Notes under the pieces: model-generated
What the model was told of the DNA's origin: nothing
What the model saw: the letters and a program-made list of their open reading frames with translations, nothing else
The model's database searches: none
Made by a program: the position numbers and the translations under genes
Shown here: positions 36,378 through 45,134 of the stretch, in pieces
How positions within the stretch are numbered: position 1 is the stretch's first letter
How the letters are laid out: the number at the start of each line of letters is the position of its first letter
Origin: Dyella psychrodurans
Lineage (GTDB): Bacteria > Pseudomonadota > Gammaproteobacteria > Xanthomonadales > Rhodanobacteraceae
Assembly: GCF_003363265.1 (NCBI RefSeq)
Contig: NZ_QRBF01000009.1
Location: 1-64,000 of the forward strand
Direction: 5' to 3'
DNA length: 64,000 nt

Positions 36378-37028
36378 TCACCGCGGGGCGTAGGCGCGCA
36401 GAAACATGGCAACGCCAGCAAGGGCGTTTTCCTCGATTTCCTTCGCATAGGCCTGCGCGCAATCGGCGCAGCCGAACATACGGCGCATCATCATGTCGCC
36501 CTTGATCAGCGACATGAACTGGACGCTGGCGCGCGACACGTCCTGAATATCGAGCTTGCCCGTATCGGCGGCCTGCTGCAGCAGGCGCTCCATCAGGGCG
36601 CGCGTACGCATGGGGCCTTCTTCCCACATCAACTTGCCGTAGCGGGGGTTGCCCTGGCGGCAATCGCTGAGAATGGCGCGGAACGTGCCCACGTTTTCCG
36701 GATCGCAATCCAGATGCGCGTGGATGAGGGCGACGCGGTTGAGGATGTCGCCGATCTTCGCGCTGGGGTCGAAGCCATAGGTTTCTTCGGGCAACAAGTC
36801 CTGGATGCGCGCGCGGATGACCTCGCGGAACAGGTTGTCCTTGTCGCCGAAATGGCTGTAGACGGTCAGCTTGGAAACGCCGGCTTCGGCGGCGATCGCA
36901 TCCATGCTGGTGCCGGCGAAGGCGTTGCGAATGAACAGAGCCTTGGCAGCCTCAAGGATTGCCGCACGCTTTTCCATGTCCTTCGGGCGACCTGGCCCGT
37001 GCGCCTTGGGAAGCGGGATCGAGTTCAT
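36378..37028 (-). CDS. TetR-family transcriptional regulator
   Basis: A 216-residue repressor. The N-terminal helix-turn-helix is at about 20-68 (ILEAAKALFIRNAFAGTSMD, then VSKLTVYSHFGDK). The basic PGRPKD lead-in and the C-terminal TetR_C_7-like ligand domain resemble regulators of efflux genes. The C-terminal region has a pair of cysteines (FGCADCAQAY). It is divergent from a small unknown gene, with AT-rich DNA between them (37029-37091) that probably holds its operator. Confidence 0.9.
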   Translation of the reverse strand: MNSIPLPKAHGPGRPKDMEKRAAILEAAKALFIRNAFAGTSMDAIAAEAGVSKLTVYSHFGDKDNLFREVIRARIQDLLPEETYGFDPSAKIGDILNRVALIHAHLDCDPENVGTFRAILSDCRQGNPRYGKLMWEEGPMRTRALMERLLQQAADTGKLDIQDVSRASVQFMSLIKGDMMMRRMFGCADCAQAYAKEIEENALAGVAMFLRAYAPR

Positions 37029-37091
37029 GGTTGCACCTTCACAAATCTAAAAACCCAATTTATTATACGGGACGGTTTAATTATTTTCTGA

Positions 37092-37445
37092 ATGATACCC
37101 AATTCTCGCCCCATGTGCTCAACCACCCCCGAATTGACGCTCAGCGCCCCGTACCGCCAGGCGCAGCGTTTGCTGGCGATCTGGCTGGAGCGCGACCGTA
37201 TCCAGGCGCGGCGCCAGGCCTTTGCCCTACGCACGGCGGTGGCGGCATTGAATGCTACGGAGCGGCACAGCCTGTCACGCTGGCTGGCATGGCTGTGCGT
37301 GGCGGGCGCAAGCCAGGGGGAGTCGATCCTCGGGCGGATCCGGCAGCTGGACGATATGCTCGGCAAAAGTACTTTCGACGCGCTTTCGCGCCTGCCCGTC
37401 AGCGTGCCGTTTTTGGTGGTTCGACAGCATTGGAAAAGTGCGTAA
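37092..37445 (+). CDS. Hypothetical protein (117 aa)
   Basis: A mostly helical, Arg/Leu/Ala-rich 117-residue protein with no signal peptide and no recognised motif. A hydrophobic segment near WLAWLCVAGAS could be a buried helix. GC-rich third codon positions support a real gene. The start is uncertain: ATG 37092 has no clear ribosome site and ATG 37113 is possible. It is divergent from the TetR-family gene and may be its target. Confidence 0.5.
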   Translation: MIPNSRPMCSTTPELTLSAPYRQAQRLLAIWLERDRIQARRQAFALRTAVAALNATERHSLSRWLAWLCVAGASQGESILGRIRQLDDMLGKSTFDALSRLPVSVPFLVVRQHWKSA

Positions 37446-37609
37446 GTGTCCGCGGACACAGCTAGTTTCATGACTTACGTCAGGTCGTCGCGATGACTTC
37501 CGGCACTTCGTCGACGATGGGTATGCCCGCACCCTAACCATTGTCGGAACAGGGGCTAAGCGCTTATCCTTTTTGACCTTTTTTCCGATCCCCAAAGGCT
37601 TGTTTTCTC
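37446..37609. other. Intergenic region with a 14-bp perfect palindrome
   Basis: GTGTCCGCGGACAC at 37446-37459 is a perfect 14-bp palindrome just after the preceding stop codon. The rest is the promoter region of the Pcm-type gene, with two short ATGACTT repeats. No gene is seen. Confidence 0.5.
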
Positions 37610-38269
37610 ATGGCGATGAACTTCGATCAGGCGCGTCAAAACATGGTTGAGAACCAGGTGCGCCCCTGGGAGGTGCTGGATGGCCGCGTGCTCGATGTGC
37701 TCAGCCGCGTCCGCCGCGAGGAATTCGTCGCGCCGGCGCATCGTCAGCTGGCTTTTGCCGACCTGAGCCTGCCGCTCGGCCATGGCGAAGTGATGATGAA
37801 GCCGGTACTGGAAGGCCGCGTGCTGCAGGCACTCGAGCTGAAGCCGGAAGATCAGGTGCTGGAAATCGGCACCGGCTCGGGCTTCCTCACCGCCTGCCTG
37901 GCCAGCCTCGCCGCGCACGTGACCAGCGTGGACATCCACCCCGACTTCACCGCCACCGCCGGCCAGCGCCTGCAGGCCGCCGGCATCGGCAATGTGCAGC
38001 TGGCGACGGGCGAGGCCGTCAACGGCTGGCAGCCGCAGGGCACGTTCGACGCCGTGGTTGTCACGGGCGCCGTCTACCGTATTCCGGACCGCTTCCTGGG
38101 CTGGCTGAAGCCTGGCGGCCGCCTGCTCGTCATTCGCGGCGAGTCGCCGGTGCAACAGGTCGTGCTGCTCACCCACGAGGGCAACGGCCGTTACCGGGAA
38201 GAGAGCTTGCTCGAAACCGACCTGCCCTACCTCGCTAACGCAGAACCACCCCGCCGTTTCGTTTTTTAA
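37610..38269 (+). CDS. Pcm-family methyltransferase, atypical
   Basis: A 219-residue SAM-dependent methyltransferase of the protein-L-isoaspartate O-methyltransferase family, with the SAM motif EIGTGSGFLTACLA at about 85-98. In standard enzymes the substrate loop reads GNGQTISQP or close to it. Here the matching stretch is GHGEVMMKP (58-66), so the Thr-Ile-Ser triad is absent. It may not repair isoaspartate. It is directly upstream of tolC (35 bp) on the same strand and probably shares its transcript. Confidence 0.82.
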   Translation: MAMNFDQARQNMVENQVRPWEVLDGRVLDVLSRVRREEFVAPAHRQLAFADLSLPLGHGEVMMKPVLEGRVLQALELKPEDQVLEIGTGSGFLTACLASLAAHVTSVDIHPDFTATAGQRLQAAGIGNVQLATGEAVNGWQPQGTFDAVVVTGAVYRIPDRFLGWLKPGGRLLVIRGESPVQQVVLLTHEGNGRYREESLLETDLPYLANAEPPRRFVF

Positions 38270-38304
38270 CCCCGCTACCGACCCCGAAACCTACGAGGCG
38301 AATC

Positions 38305-39657
38305 ATGCGCTTGAAGCTTCTGACCCTTGCCCTGACGATGGCTGCAGTGTCCCTGCCCAGCCACGGCGAGGATTTGCTGGATGCATACCGTCAGGCGCGT
38401 GCAAACGACCCTGTCCTGGCCCAGGCCGATGCCACCCGACTTGCCGTGCACGAAGGCGTGCCGCAGGCGCGCGCGTTGTTGCTGCCGCAGATCAACGGCT
38501 CGCTGAGCCTGCAGCAGCAGAGCGGCGGCGCTCTGTCGAACAACTCGAACAACAACAACAGCACCACCGGTGGAAACGGCGACTTTGGACACATCCGCTC
38601 GCGCACGATCGGCGCCGAAGTGGATCAGACCATCCTGAACCTGGCCGACATCGCCAACCTGCAGGCCGCGCACTCGACCTCCGATGCGCAACAGAAAACG
38701 TACGACGCCGCGGCGCAGGATCTCTTCATCCGCGTGGCCACCGCGTACTTCACGGTGCTGAGCGACGAAGATCAGCTGGCCTACGCCAAGGCGAACGAAG
38801 AGGCCTTTCGCGTGACCTACGATCAGGCCGATCAGCAGTACAAAGTCGGTATCGCGGCGGTCACCAACGTCTATCAGGCCAAGTCGTTCTACGAGTCGGC
38901 CAAGGCGACCACCATCACAGCGGAAAATACGCTCGCCAACGACCGCCAGGCGCTTACCGTGATCACCGGCCAACCCGTGGGTGATCTCAAGAAGCTGAGG
39001 CCCGAGCTGCCGATGGATGCACCCACGCCTTCCGATCCGCAGGCCTGGGTCGACATGGCCATGAAGAACAACCCCACGCTGCAGTCGGCGCAATTGTCGG
39101 TCGATGCCGCGGACCACAGCGTCAACGCGGCGCGCGCCGGCCACCTGCCGACGATCACCGCCAGCCTCAGCCACTCGAAAACGACCGCGTGGTTCGAGAA
39201 CGGCAGCTACAACGCGGCCGGCAATGGCCGCTGGGGCAACACCATCGGCGTGACGCTGTCCGTGCCGATCTTTTCCGGCGGCCTGACGCAATCGAAGGTT
39301 CGTCAGTCGATCGACCAGCGCGAGGAAGCGAAGGACTCGCTGGAATTGACCCGTCGCCAAACGATCCAGAACACCCTGAACTTCTACAACTCGGTGAACT
39401 CGGAGATCAGCGAAGTGCAATCGGGCAAGGCTGCCGTGGACGCCGGCCAGAAAGCGCTGGATGCCACGAAGGCGGGCTTCCAGGTCGGCACGCAGATCAT
39501 GCTGGATGTGCTGACCGCGATTCAGACCCTGACGCAGGCGCAAAGCCAATACTCGGTGGCGCGTCACACGCTCGTGCTCGATCGGCTGCTGCTCAAGCAA
39601 TCCGCCGGCACGATCGAATACCAAGACATGGAATACGCCAACTCGCTGCTGCAGTAA
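38305..39657 (+). CDS. tolC: TolC-family outer-membrane channel
   Basis: A 450-residue outer-membrane efflux protein that forms a trimeric tunnel and serves tripartite pumps or type I secretion. Signal peptide about 1-21 (SHGED). It shows the duplicated helical/strand pattern of the family, with AYRQARANDPVLAQADA at the start and a second half beginning near AMKNNPTLQSAQLSVDAAD. An Asn-rich insertion (about 75-90) lies in the first strand loop. No pump genes are adjacent. It ends at a strong bidirectional terminator. Confidence 0.92.
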   Translation: MRLKLLTLALTMAAVSLPSHGEDLLDAYRQARANDPVLAQADATRLAVHEGVPQARALLLPQINGSLSLQQQSGGALSNNSNNNNSTTGGNGDFGHIRSRTIGAEVDQTILNLADIANLQAAHSTSDAQQKTYDAAAQDLFIRVATAYFTVLSDEDQLAYAKANEEAFRVTYDQADQQYKVGIAAVTNVYQAKSFYESAKATTITAENTLANDRQALTVITGQPVGDLKKLRPELPMDAPTPSDPQAWVDMAMKNNPTLQSAQLSVDAADHSVNAARAGHLPTITASLSHSKTTAWFENGSYNAAGNGRWGNTIGVTLSVPIFSGGLTQSKVRQSIDQREEAKDSLELTRRQTIQNTLNFYNSVNSEISEVQSGKAAVDAGQKALDATKAGFQVGTQIMLDVLTAIQTLTQAQSQYSVARHTLVLDRLLLKQSAGTIEYQDMEYANSLLQ

Positions 39658-39674
39658 TCCTGCAGAAACTCGAT

Positions 39675-39705
39675 AAAAAAGGCCGGGATCATCCCGGCCT
39701 TTTTT
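39675..39705. terminator. Bidirectional intrinsic terminator between tolC and waaA
   Basis: Arms GGCCGGGAT (39681-39689) and ATCCCGGCC (39691-39699) are flanked by an A run on the left and a T run on the right. It therefore works as a rho-independent terminator in both directions for these convergent genes. Confidence 0.95.
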
Positions 39706-40969
39706 ATTCCTGGAGCATGCGATCGATCAGCTTCATCACGCGACCTACAGCGCCACGCTCGCTGTCGAACACCACGCGCGCCTGCTGTCCCATCTGCTTG
39801 CAGCGCACCTCGTCCTGCAACAGCTCCAGCACCTCGCCACCCAGGGCTTCGCTTTGCAACACGCGCTTCGCACCACCGCCGCGAATCAGCGTGAGCGTGA
39901 TTTCCTCGAAGTTGAAGGTATGCGGCCCGACCAGCACCGGCCGTGCCAAGGCAGCAGGTTCCAGCACATTGTGACCGCCGATCGGCACCAGGCTTCCGCC
40001 TACGAAAGCGAGATCGGACGCGGCAAAAAACGGCATCAGCTCGCCCATCGTGTCGATCAGGAAGACCTGATGCGACGCGCCGGGCACGAGATCCGCGCTA
40101 CGCATCGCCATCGAAAAACCGAGACTGCGAACGGAGTGTTCGACGACGCGGAAACGCTCCGGATGACGTGGCGCGATCAACAGCAAGGCATCCGGCAACC
40201 GCTTCAGCACTTCCAGGTGCGCTTCGAGCACAGCCAGCTCTTCGCCCTCGTGTGTGCTCGCCGCGATCCACACGGGACGCAGCCGCCCCCATTGCTGACG
40301 AAAAACAGAGCCACCTTCCAACGCTCCAACCGGCACGGGCATATCGAACTTGAGATTGCCGCTTACCGTAACCTGCGCAGGGTCCGCACCGAGGAGGCGG
40401 TAGCGCGCGGCATCGGTGCGCGATTGCGCGGCGATCTGGCGCACGCAACGTAGGGCCGAACGCAGCAAGGCACGCATCGGCGCATAGCCGCGCAGCGAGC
40501 GGCCGGAGAGGCGCGCGTTGACGATCATCAGCGGAATGCCGCGGCGATGGCAGCCGAAATACAGGTTCGGCCAGATTTCGGTTTCCACGATCAGCGCCAG
40601 CCTCGGCCGCACCTGCTTGAGAAAGCGATGCACCGAAAACGGCAAGTCGTACGGCAGGTACACATGAAACACGCTGTTGCCGAACAGCTGATGCACGCGC
40701 GCCGAACCGGTCGGCGTGACGGTCGTGACGACCAGCGGCGCATTGGGATAATCGTCGCGCAAGGCCTTGATCAGCGGCTCGGCCGCGTTGACCTCGCCTA
40801 CCGACACGGCGTGGACCCAGATGCTGCCGCGCAGGTCCGGCGCCTTGAAAATGCCGAAGCGTTCGGGCCAGCGCTGGTGATAGTTGCCGTAACGCATGCC
40901 GCGCGTCAGCAGCCGCATCACGATCAGCGGCGTGGCAAGGTACATGAGGATCGTATACAGGTAGCGCAA
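39704..40969 (-). CDS. waaA: 3-deoxy-D-manno-octulosonic acid (Kdo) transferase
   Basis: WaaA adds Kdo to lipid IVA at the cytoplasmic face of the inner membrane, the first step of LPS core assembly. The 421-residue protein has the usual N-terminal membrane anchor (RYLYTILMYLATPLIVMRLL). It also has WVHAVSVGEVNAAEPLI, the LIVETEIWPN motif and the C-terminal FVGGSLVPIGGHNVLEPAA. The start is TTG at 40969, because only this gives the expected MRRLYTxLxYL-type N-terminus. The next ATG would cut into the anchor. Confidence 0.95.
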   Translation of the reverse strand: MRYLYTILMYLATPLIVMRLLTRGMRYGNYHQRWPERFGIFKAPDLRGSIWVHAVSVGEVNAAEPLIKALRDDYPNAPLVVTTVTPTGSARVHQLFGNSVFHVYLPYDLPFSVHRFLKQVRPRLALIVETEIWPNLYFGCHRRGIPLMIVNARLSGRSLRGYAPMRALLRSALRCVRQIAAQSRTDAARYRLLGADPAQVTVSGNLKFDMPVPVGALEGGSVFRQQWGRLRPVWIAASTHEGEELAVLEAHLEVLKRLPDALLLIAPRHPERFRVVEHSVRSLGFSMAMRSADLVPGASHQVFLIDTMGELMPFFAASDLAFVGGSLVPIGGHNVLEPAALARPVLVGPHTFNFEEITLTLIRGGGAKRVLQSEALGGEVLELLQDEVRCKQMGQQARVVFDSERGAVGRVMKLIDRMLQE

Positions 40970-41046
40970 CGGAGATTCCCGGCAGTGACGCGGCAGTATA
41001 AAGGCCCACTGCCCATAGCAGACCGGGACCCTGCCGGACCGCTACA

Positions 41047-41982
41047 ATGCGTCGGATGCCCGGCACGCCTTATCCCGCCTTCACCCGCTCCCTGCTTGCT
41101 CCACGCCTCTGGCCGGCGTGGATCGGCGTGGGCATCATGAAACTGATCGCCATGCTTCCCATGAAGGTGCTGATGGCGATCGGACGCACCCTCGGCGCGA
41201 TGATCGAGCGCTTCCCCTCGCCGCGGCGTCAGGTCGCCGCCACCAACGTCGCGTTGTGCTTTCCGGAACTGGACGCGCCCGCGCAGAAGCGACTGGTGGA
41301 TGCCCACCTGCGCGACATCGGCATGATGCTGATCGAGTTCGCGCTCGGCTGGATGGGTTCCGATCGCGCGATCGCGCGCATCCCCGTGCAATTCGAAGGC
41401 CTTGAGCACCTTGAAGCCGCGCATCGCGAAGGACGCGGCGTGCTGCTGGTCGGCGGTCACTTCTCGCACCTGGAACTTTGTGCACGACTCGTATCGCAGC
41501 GCATCCGCATCGCGGGCATGTATCGCCGCATGGACAACCCGGTGTTCGAATGGTCCGTGCTGCGCGCACGCCTTGGTTACGCCCGTGCGATGTTCGACAA
41601 GGACGACATCCGCGGCACGGTGAAATACCTGCGCCAGGGCGGCACGCTCTGGTACGCGCCCGACCAGGACATGCGCAGCAAGGACAACGCCTTCGTGCCG
41701 TTCTTCGGCGTGATCGCGGCGACCATCAACGCCACCCATCATCTCGCGCGGATGTCCAACTCGGCGGTCATTCCGTTCTTCCATCGCCGTCTGCCCGGCA
41801 ACCAGGGCTACGCGCTGCGGCTCGGAGCACCGCTGGAGAACATGCCGAGCAAGGACGCCGAGGCCGACACCGCCCGCATCAACCTGAGCATCGAGGACAT
41901 GGTGCGCGAGGCACCGGAGCAGTATCTGTGGGTGCACAAGCGCTTCAAGACCCGTCCGGAAGGCGAACCACCGATTTACTGA
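41047..41982 (+). CDS. lpxL: Lipid A lauroyl/myristoyl acyltransferase (LpxL-type)
   Basis: This family transfers an acyl chain to Kdo2-lipid IVA at the inner membrane. The 311-residue protein has an N-terminal hydrophobic segment (about 22-40), the catalytic HX4E motif in GGHFSHLEL at about 137-145, and the conserved MYRRMDNPVFE. It also has YAPDQDMRSKDNAFVPFFG. It is divergent from waaA. LpxL versus LpxM cannot be separated by eye. An alternative start three codons downstream is possible. Confidence 0.9.
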   Translation: MRRMPGTPYPAFTRSLLAPRLWPAWIGVGIMKLIAMLPMKVLMAIGRTLGAMIERFPSPRRQVAATNVALCFPELDAPAQKRLVDAHLRDIGMMLIEFALGWMGSDRAIARIPVQFEGLEHLEAAHREGRGVLLVGGHFSHLELCARLVSQRIRIAGMYRRMDNPVFEWSVLRARLGYARAMFDKDDIRGTVKYLRQGGTLWYAPDQDMRSKDNAFVPFFGVIAATINATHHLARMSNSAVIPFFHRRLPGNQGYALRLGAPLENMPSKDAEADTARINLSIEDMVREAPEQYLWVHKRFKTRPEGEPPIY

Positions 41983-42141
41983 AACCTGACAGGCCAGCGA
42001 CAGGCACCCCCGGTACATAAGCTGGCTGGCTTTTCCCTACACCGCCCCCATGCCTCATCGCCACCCGCCCTATCGGTCGACCTGCCGCCCGGCTCAAGCG
42101 TTTGCCGTAAGCTCTTGCACGTGGCCCATATGGAGCGCCGC

Positions 42142-42900
42142 ATGACCGCAACACCAGGACAGGCCGGCGCCTGTCCGATTTTCATGTACCACAACATCGC
42201 CCAGGCACCGCGCGGCCTGCGCCGCTGGCGCAGCCTGTACGTGAGTCCCGGCGCGTTCGCGCGCCAGATGTGGCTGCTCAAGCGGCTGGGTTACACGGGC
42301 TTGTCGATGTCCGATGCGATGCCTTATCTGCGCGGCGAGCGAAAAGGCCGCATCGCGGTGGTCACGCTGGACGACGGTTACGTCGACAACCTGGAATCCG
42401 CATTGCCGGTACTGCAGCGCTACGGCTTCACCGCGACCTGCTACGTGGTGAGCGGCAGTATCGGCCGCTATAACAACTGGGACGCGGAAAAACTCGGCAT
42501 ACAGAAACCGCTGATGACCGCCGCCCAACTCCGCGCCTGGCATCAGGGTGGCATGGAAGTTGGCGCGCACACGCGCAGCCATCCGCACCTGACCCAGTGC
42601 AGCGACGCGCAACTTCAAGACGAGATCGTTGGCAGCAAAGCCGACCTGGAAGACCACCTGGGCGCGCCAGTCACACAGTTCTGTTATCCCTACGGTGACA
42701 TGAATGATCATGTCGCCGAAGTCACCCGCGCGGCCGGTTACGCGGCTGCCACCACCACGCACCGCGGTCGCGCGATCATCGGCACCGACCTGTGGCGTCT
42801 TCCGCGCGTGCAAGTGGCGCGACACCATGTGCTGCCGCAGTTCGCCATGCGTGCGTTTACCAACTACGAAAACAAGCGTTACGAGAGCAAACGCGCATGA
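42142..42900 (+). CDS. Polysaccharide deacetylase family protein
   Basis: A 252-residue NodB-fold protein, expected to remove acyl groups from a glycan. The metal-binding motifs are TLDDGYVDN (the DD pair) and HTRSHPH (HxxxH), and the FCYPYGDMND stretch is typical. ATG 42142 is chosen because GGAG lies 6 nt upstream. ATGs at 42115 and 42130 would extend it. There is no signal peptide, which suggests a cytoplasmic or membrane-associated role on a lipid-linked sugar. It overlaps the next glycosyltransferase gene by 4 nt. Confidence 0.85.
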   Translation: MTATPGQAGACPIFMYHNIAQAPRGLRRWRSLYVSPGAFARQMWLLKRLGYTGLSMSDAMPYLRGERKGRIAVVTLDDGYVDNLESALPVLQRYGFTATCYVVSGSIGRYNNWDAEKLGIQKPLMTAAQLRAWHQGGMEVGAHTRSHPHLTQCSDAQLQDEIVGSKADLEDHLGAPVTQFCYPYGDMNDHVAEVTRAAGYAAATTTHRGRAIIGTDLWRLPRVQVARHHVLPQFAMRAFTNYENKRYESKRA

Positions 42901-43973
42901 AATTTCTTTTCGTCGGCACCAACCCGGAAAATACCGGGGCTGCCACGCACTTCGTGGCCCTGGCCCAGGCCATGGTCGAAGCGGGCCATCAAGTCAGCGC
43001 GGTCGTCTACCCGAACGGGTTGATCGCCAACAGCCTGGCCAGGTCGGGCGCGCGCCTGTATACCGCGAAGTTTCGCAACGTGTTCGATCTGCGCGGCTAC
43101 TTCGCCACCTTCAAGGCGGCACGCGATCTTCGTCCCGACTGGCTGGTCGGCAATTTCGGCAAGGAATACTGGCCGCTGATTCTGATCAGTCGCTTGCTGG
43201 GCATTCCGGTGGCGTTGTTCCGTCATCGCACGCCGGCGATGGGGCGCGTTTCCGGCTATCTCGTGCCGCGTCTTGCGCAGCGCTTCTTTGCAGTGTCCAG
43301 TCATGCGCGCCAGGCGTATCTTGAACGCGGCGTTCCGCCGCAACTCGTGCGCGTGCTGTACAACCCGGTGAACATGGCGTGGTGCCAGCCCGATCCGCAA
43401 AAGCGCAGCGAGATTCTGCACGACCTCGGCATTCCGCAGGATGCGATCGTGCTGGGCTATTTCGGCCGCATCCACCACAGCAAGGGCATCTTTACCTTGC
43501 TCGAAGCGGCGGAGGGCGTGATGGCGCAGGAGCCGCGACTGCATTGCATGTGGCTGGGTCACGGTCCTGACTCGCAGTTGCTTGGCGAGCGCATCGACGC
43601 CGGCTCCTTTGCGCATCGGCATCACATGCTGGGCTGGATCGACGATGTGCATCCGTACTACAGCGCCATCTCGATGCTCGCGTTTCCTTCGATCGCGACC
43701 GAGACCTTCGGCCGTGTTTCGGTGGAGGCGCAGGCGGCGGGTGCGCCGGTGCTTGGCAGCAATATCGGTGGGATTCCTGAGACGCTTTCGACCAACGTGA
43801 CCGGGATGCTCCTGCCGCCGGGCAATGTGGCGGCTTGGCGCAATGCGATTTTGCGCATGTGTGATACGGAAGTGCGCAAGCCGATGGGAGTTGCGGCGCG
43901 CGATTTTGTGGATCGGCATTTCAGTACGCGGGTGATTGCGGACGAATTTGTGCGGATTTTGGGCGACAGTTAA
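42897..43973 (+). CDS. Glycosyltransferase, family 4 (GT-B fold)
   Basis: A 358-residue retaining-type glycosyltransferase. The N-terminal nucleotide-like domain opens with FVGTNPENTGAATHFVALAQ. The C-terminal GT1/GT4 signature is visible as GYFGRIHHSKGIFTLLEA, then FPSIATETFGRVSVEAQAAG with the EX7E pair, and NIGGIPE. It starts inside the stop of the deacetylase gene, so both act in one pathway, probably decorating LPS core or another envelope glycan. Confidence 0.88.
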   Translation: MKFLFVGTNPENTGAATHFVALAQAMVEAGHQVSAVVYPNGLIANSLARSGARLYTAKFRNVFDLRGYFATFKAARDLRPDWLVGNFGKEYWPLILISRLLGIPVALFRHRTPAMGRVSGYLVPRLAQRFFAVSSHARQAYLERGVPPQLVRVLYNPVNMAWCQPDPQKRSEILHDLGIPQDAIVLGYFGRIHHSKGIFTLLEAAEGVMAQEPRLHCMWLGHGPDSQLLGERIDAGSFAHRHHMLGWIDDVHPYYSAISMLAFPSIATETFGRVSVEAQAAGAPVLGSNIGGIPETLSTNVTGMLLPPGNVAAWRNAILRMCDTEVRKPMGVAARDFVDRHFSTRVIADEFVRILGDS

Positions 43974-44369
43974 CGCGCGCCTCGCGGTTCCGTTTCTTCC
44001 CGTCATCCCGGCGAAGGCCGGGATCCAGTGGCCTCGGTTTTTGGTTGAGCGTTATCTCCAGATTGCTCGCCTGCCGCGGGCTTTCGACCGTCTGCCGACG
44101 GCCGAGTCACTTTTCTTTGCGTGCTCAAAGAAAAGTAACCAAAAGAAAGAGCACCCCGGATGCGGTGCTCTCCGGGCTACGCCCTCCGAGGCGTGAGCTG
44201 GGGCCGGGCTTTTCGACAGGGCTCCTGCCCTGACAAAAAGGGATCGGCATCCATGCCGATCCCCCTGCGGGCCTGATCGTCCCCAGCTCACTCACCGCAT
44301 ACGGGGACCCGATGCGCGCGTTGCGCGCACTTTTTAAGAGCAAAAAAGCAGGCGCTGCAAGTCGCTTGG
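43974..44369. other. Gene-free region rich in palindromic repeats
   Basis: This 396-bp gap is filled with repeats and has no supported gene. ATCCCGGC and its complement (44005-44012, 44017-44024) form a 4-nt-loop hairpin of a type common in proteobacterial intergenic DNA. ACTTTTCTTT and its complement (44109-44118, 44127-44136) form a second hairpin. Repeat B, copy 2, spans 44155-44334. Confidence 0.7.
44155..44334. repeat. Dispersed repeat B, copy 2, with 64-bp insertion
   Basis: Inverted match to 31606-31719. The stem GTGAGCTGGGG (44193-44203) and its complement (44281-44291) flank a loop that carries about 64 extra bases (44216-44279) relative to copy 1. The insertion has its own hairpins, including GGGATCGGCAT with an exact complement two bases later. 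A TCG triplet is found at both of its borders. Confidence 0.8.
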
Positions 44370-45134
44370 CTATCGCGATTTATCCTTCGCCCTGCGTGCT
44401 TCATGCAGCTTTGCGTATTTCAGGAAGACGTAGAACGCGCCAAGTACGCTGGCAATGAAACCGGCCCAGCCGCTCAGGAAATAACGCTTCAGCAGATATT
44501 GCCGGACAAAAAACAACGGTGGATAGATCACCATGCGAAAGCCGGTGAAGCGCTGCCCTCGGCGCAACTTGTGCGCGACCATGCCGCTGCTGTAGCGATT
44601 GATCTTTTCCACGCGCGTGGCGATGTCGCCATCGCCATTGTTGACGAAGTCCGCGCCCCACAACGTCTTGACCGGGCCACGCACTTCCACGGCCGCGTGC
44701 ACTTCCACATCGTTCATACCGCCGCGTCTGCGGTTGAACAGGCGAAGATGGCCGTTGCGGTGGCTCCAGCGATGCTGCTCGGTCCAGAACATGCGTTCGC
44801 GGCGCGGCAGGCGGAAGCCCGCGTGTTTGGGATCATCCAAAGCGCGCTCGATGATGGCGCGTGTGCCGGGCGAGAGGATTTCGTCGGCGTCGAGATTCAG
44901 AACCCAGTCGTTGCGTGCCATGTCGTACGCACGCTGTTTCTGAGGACCGTAATCGTCGAACGGATGCACTTCCACGCGCGCACCATGCATGCGCGCGATC
45001 ACGACAGTGCTGTCGGTGGAGCCGGAATCGAGCACCACGATCTCGTCCGCCCAATCCACTTCGCGCAGGCACGCATCGAGCGTGTCTGCGTTGTTGTAGG
45101 TGATCAGTACGACCGAGAGCAGCTCACGCGCCAT
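44370..45134 (-). CDS. Glycosyltransferase family 2 (WaaE-like)
   Basis: A 254-residue inverting glycosyltransferase with the GT-A opening LSVVLITYNNADTLDACL, the sugar-nucleotide Asp motif VVLDSGSTDST and NLDADEILS (DxD-like). The C-terminal part has a hydrophobic stretch (about 205-240) that may anchor it to the membrane. The pattern is that of WaaE/KdtX core glucosyltransferases. The ATG at 45134 overlaps the O-antigen ligase gene upstream by 11 nt, so the two are translationally linked. Confidence 0.88.
   Translation of the reverse strand: MARELLSVVLITYNNADTLDACLREVDWADEIVVLDSGSTDSTVVIARMHGARVEVHPFDDYGPQKQRAYDMARNDWVLNLDADEILSPGTRAIIERALDDPKHAGFRLPRRERMFWTEQHRWSHRNGHLRLFNRRRGGMNDVEVHAAVEVRGPVKTLWGADFVNNGDGDIATRVEKINRYSSGMVAHKLRRGQRFTGFRMVIYPPLFFVRQYLLKRYFLSGWAGFIASVLGAFYVFLKYAKLHEARRAKDKSR

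Noticed and set aside
43936-44196. 86-codon plus-strand open frame after the GT4 gene
   Set aside because: It starts inside the preceding gene and then crosses hairpins and repeat B. It has no ribosome site and no recognisable product.
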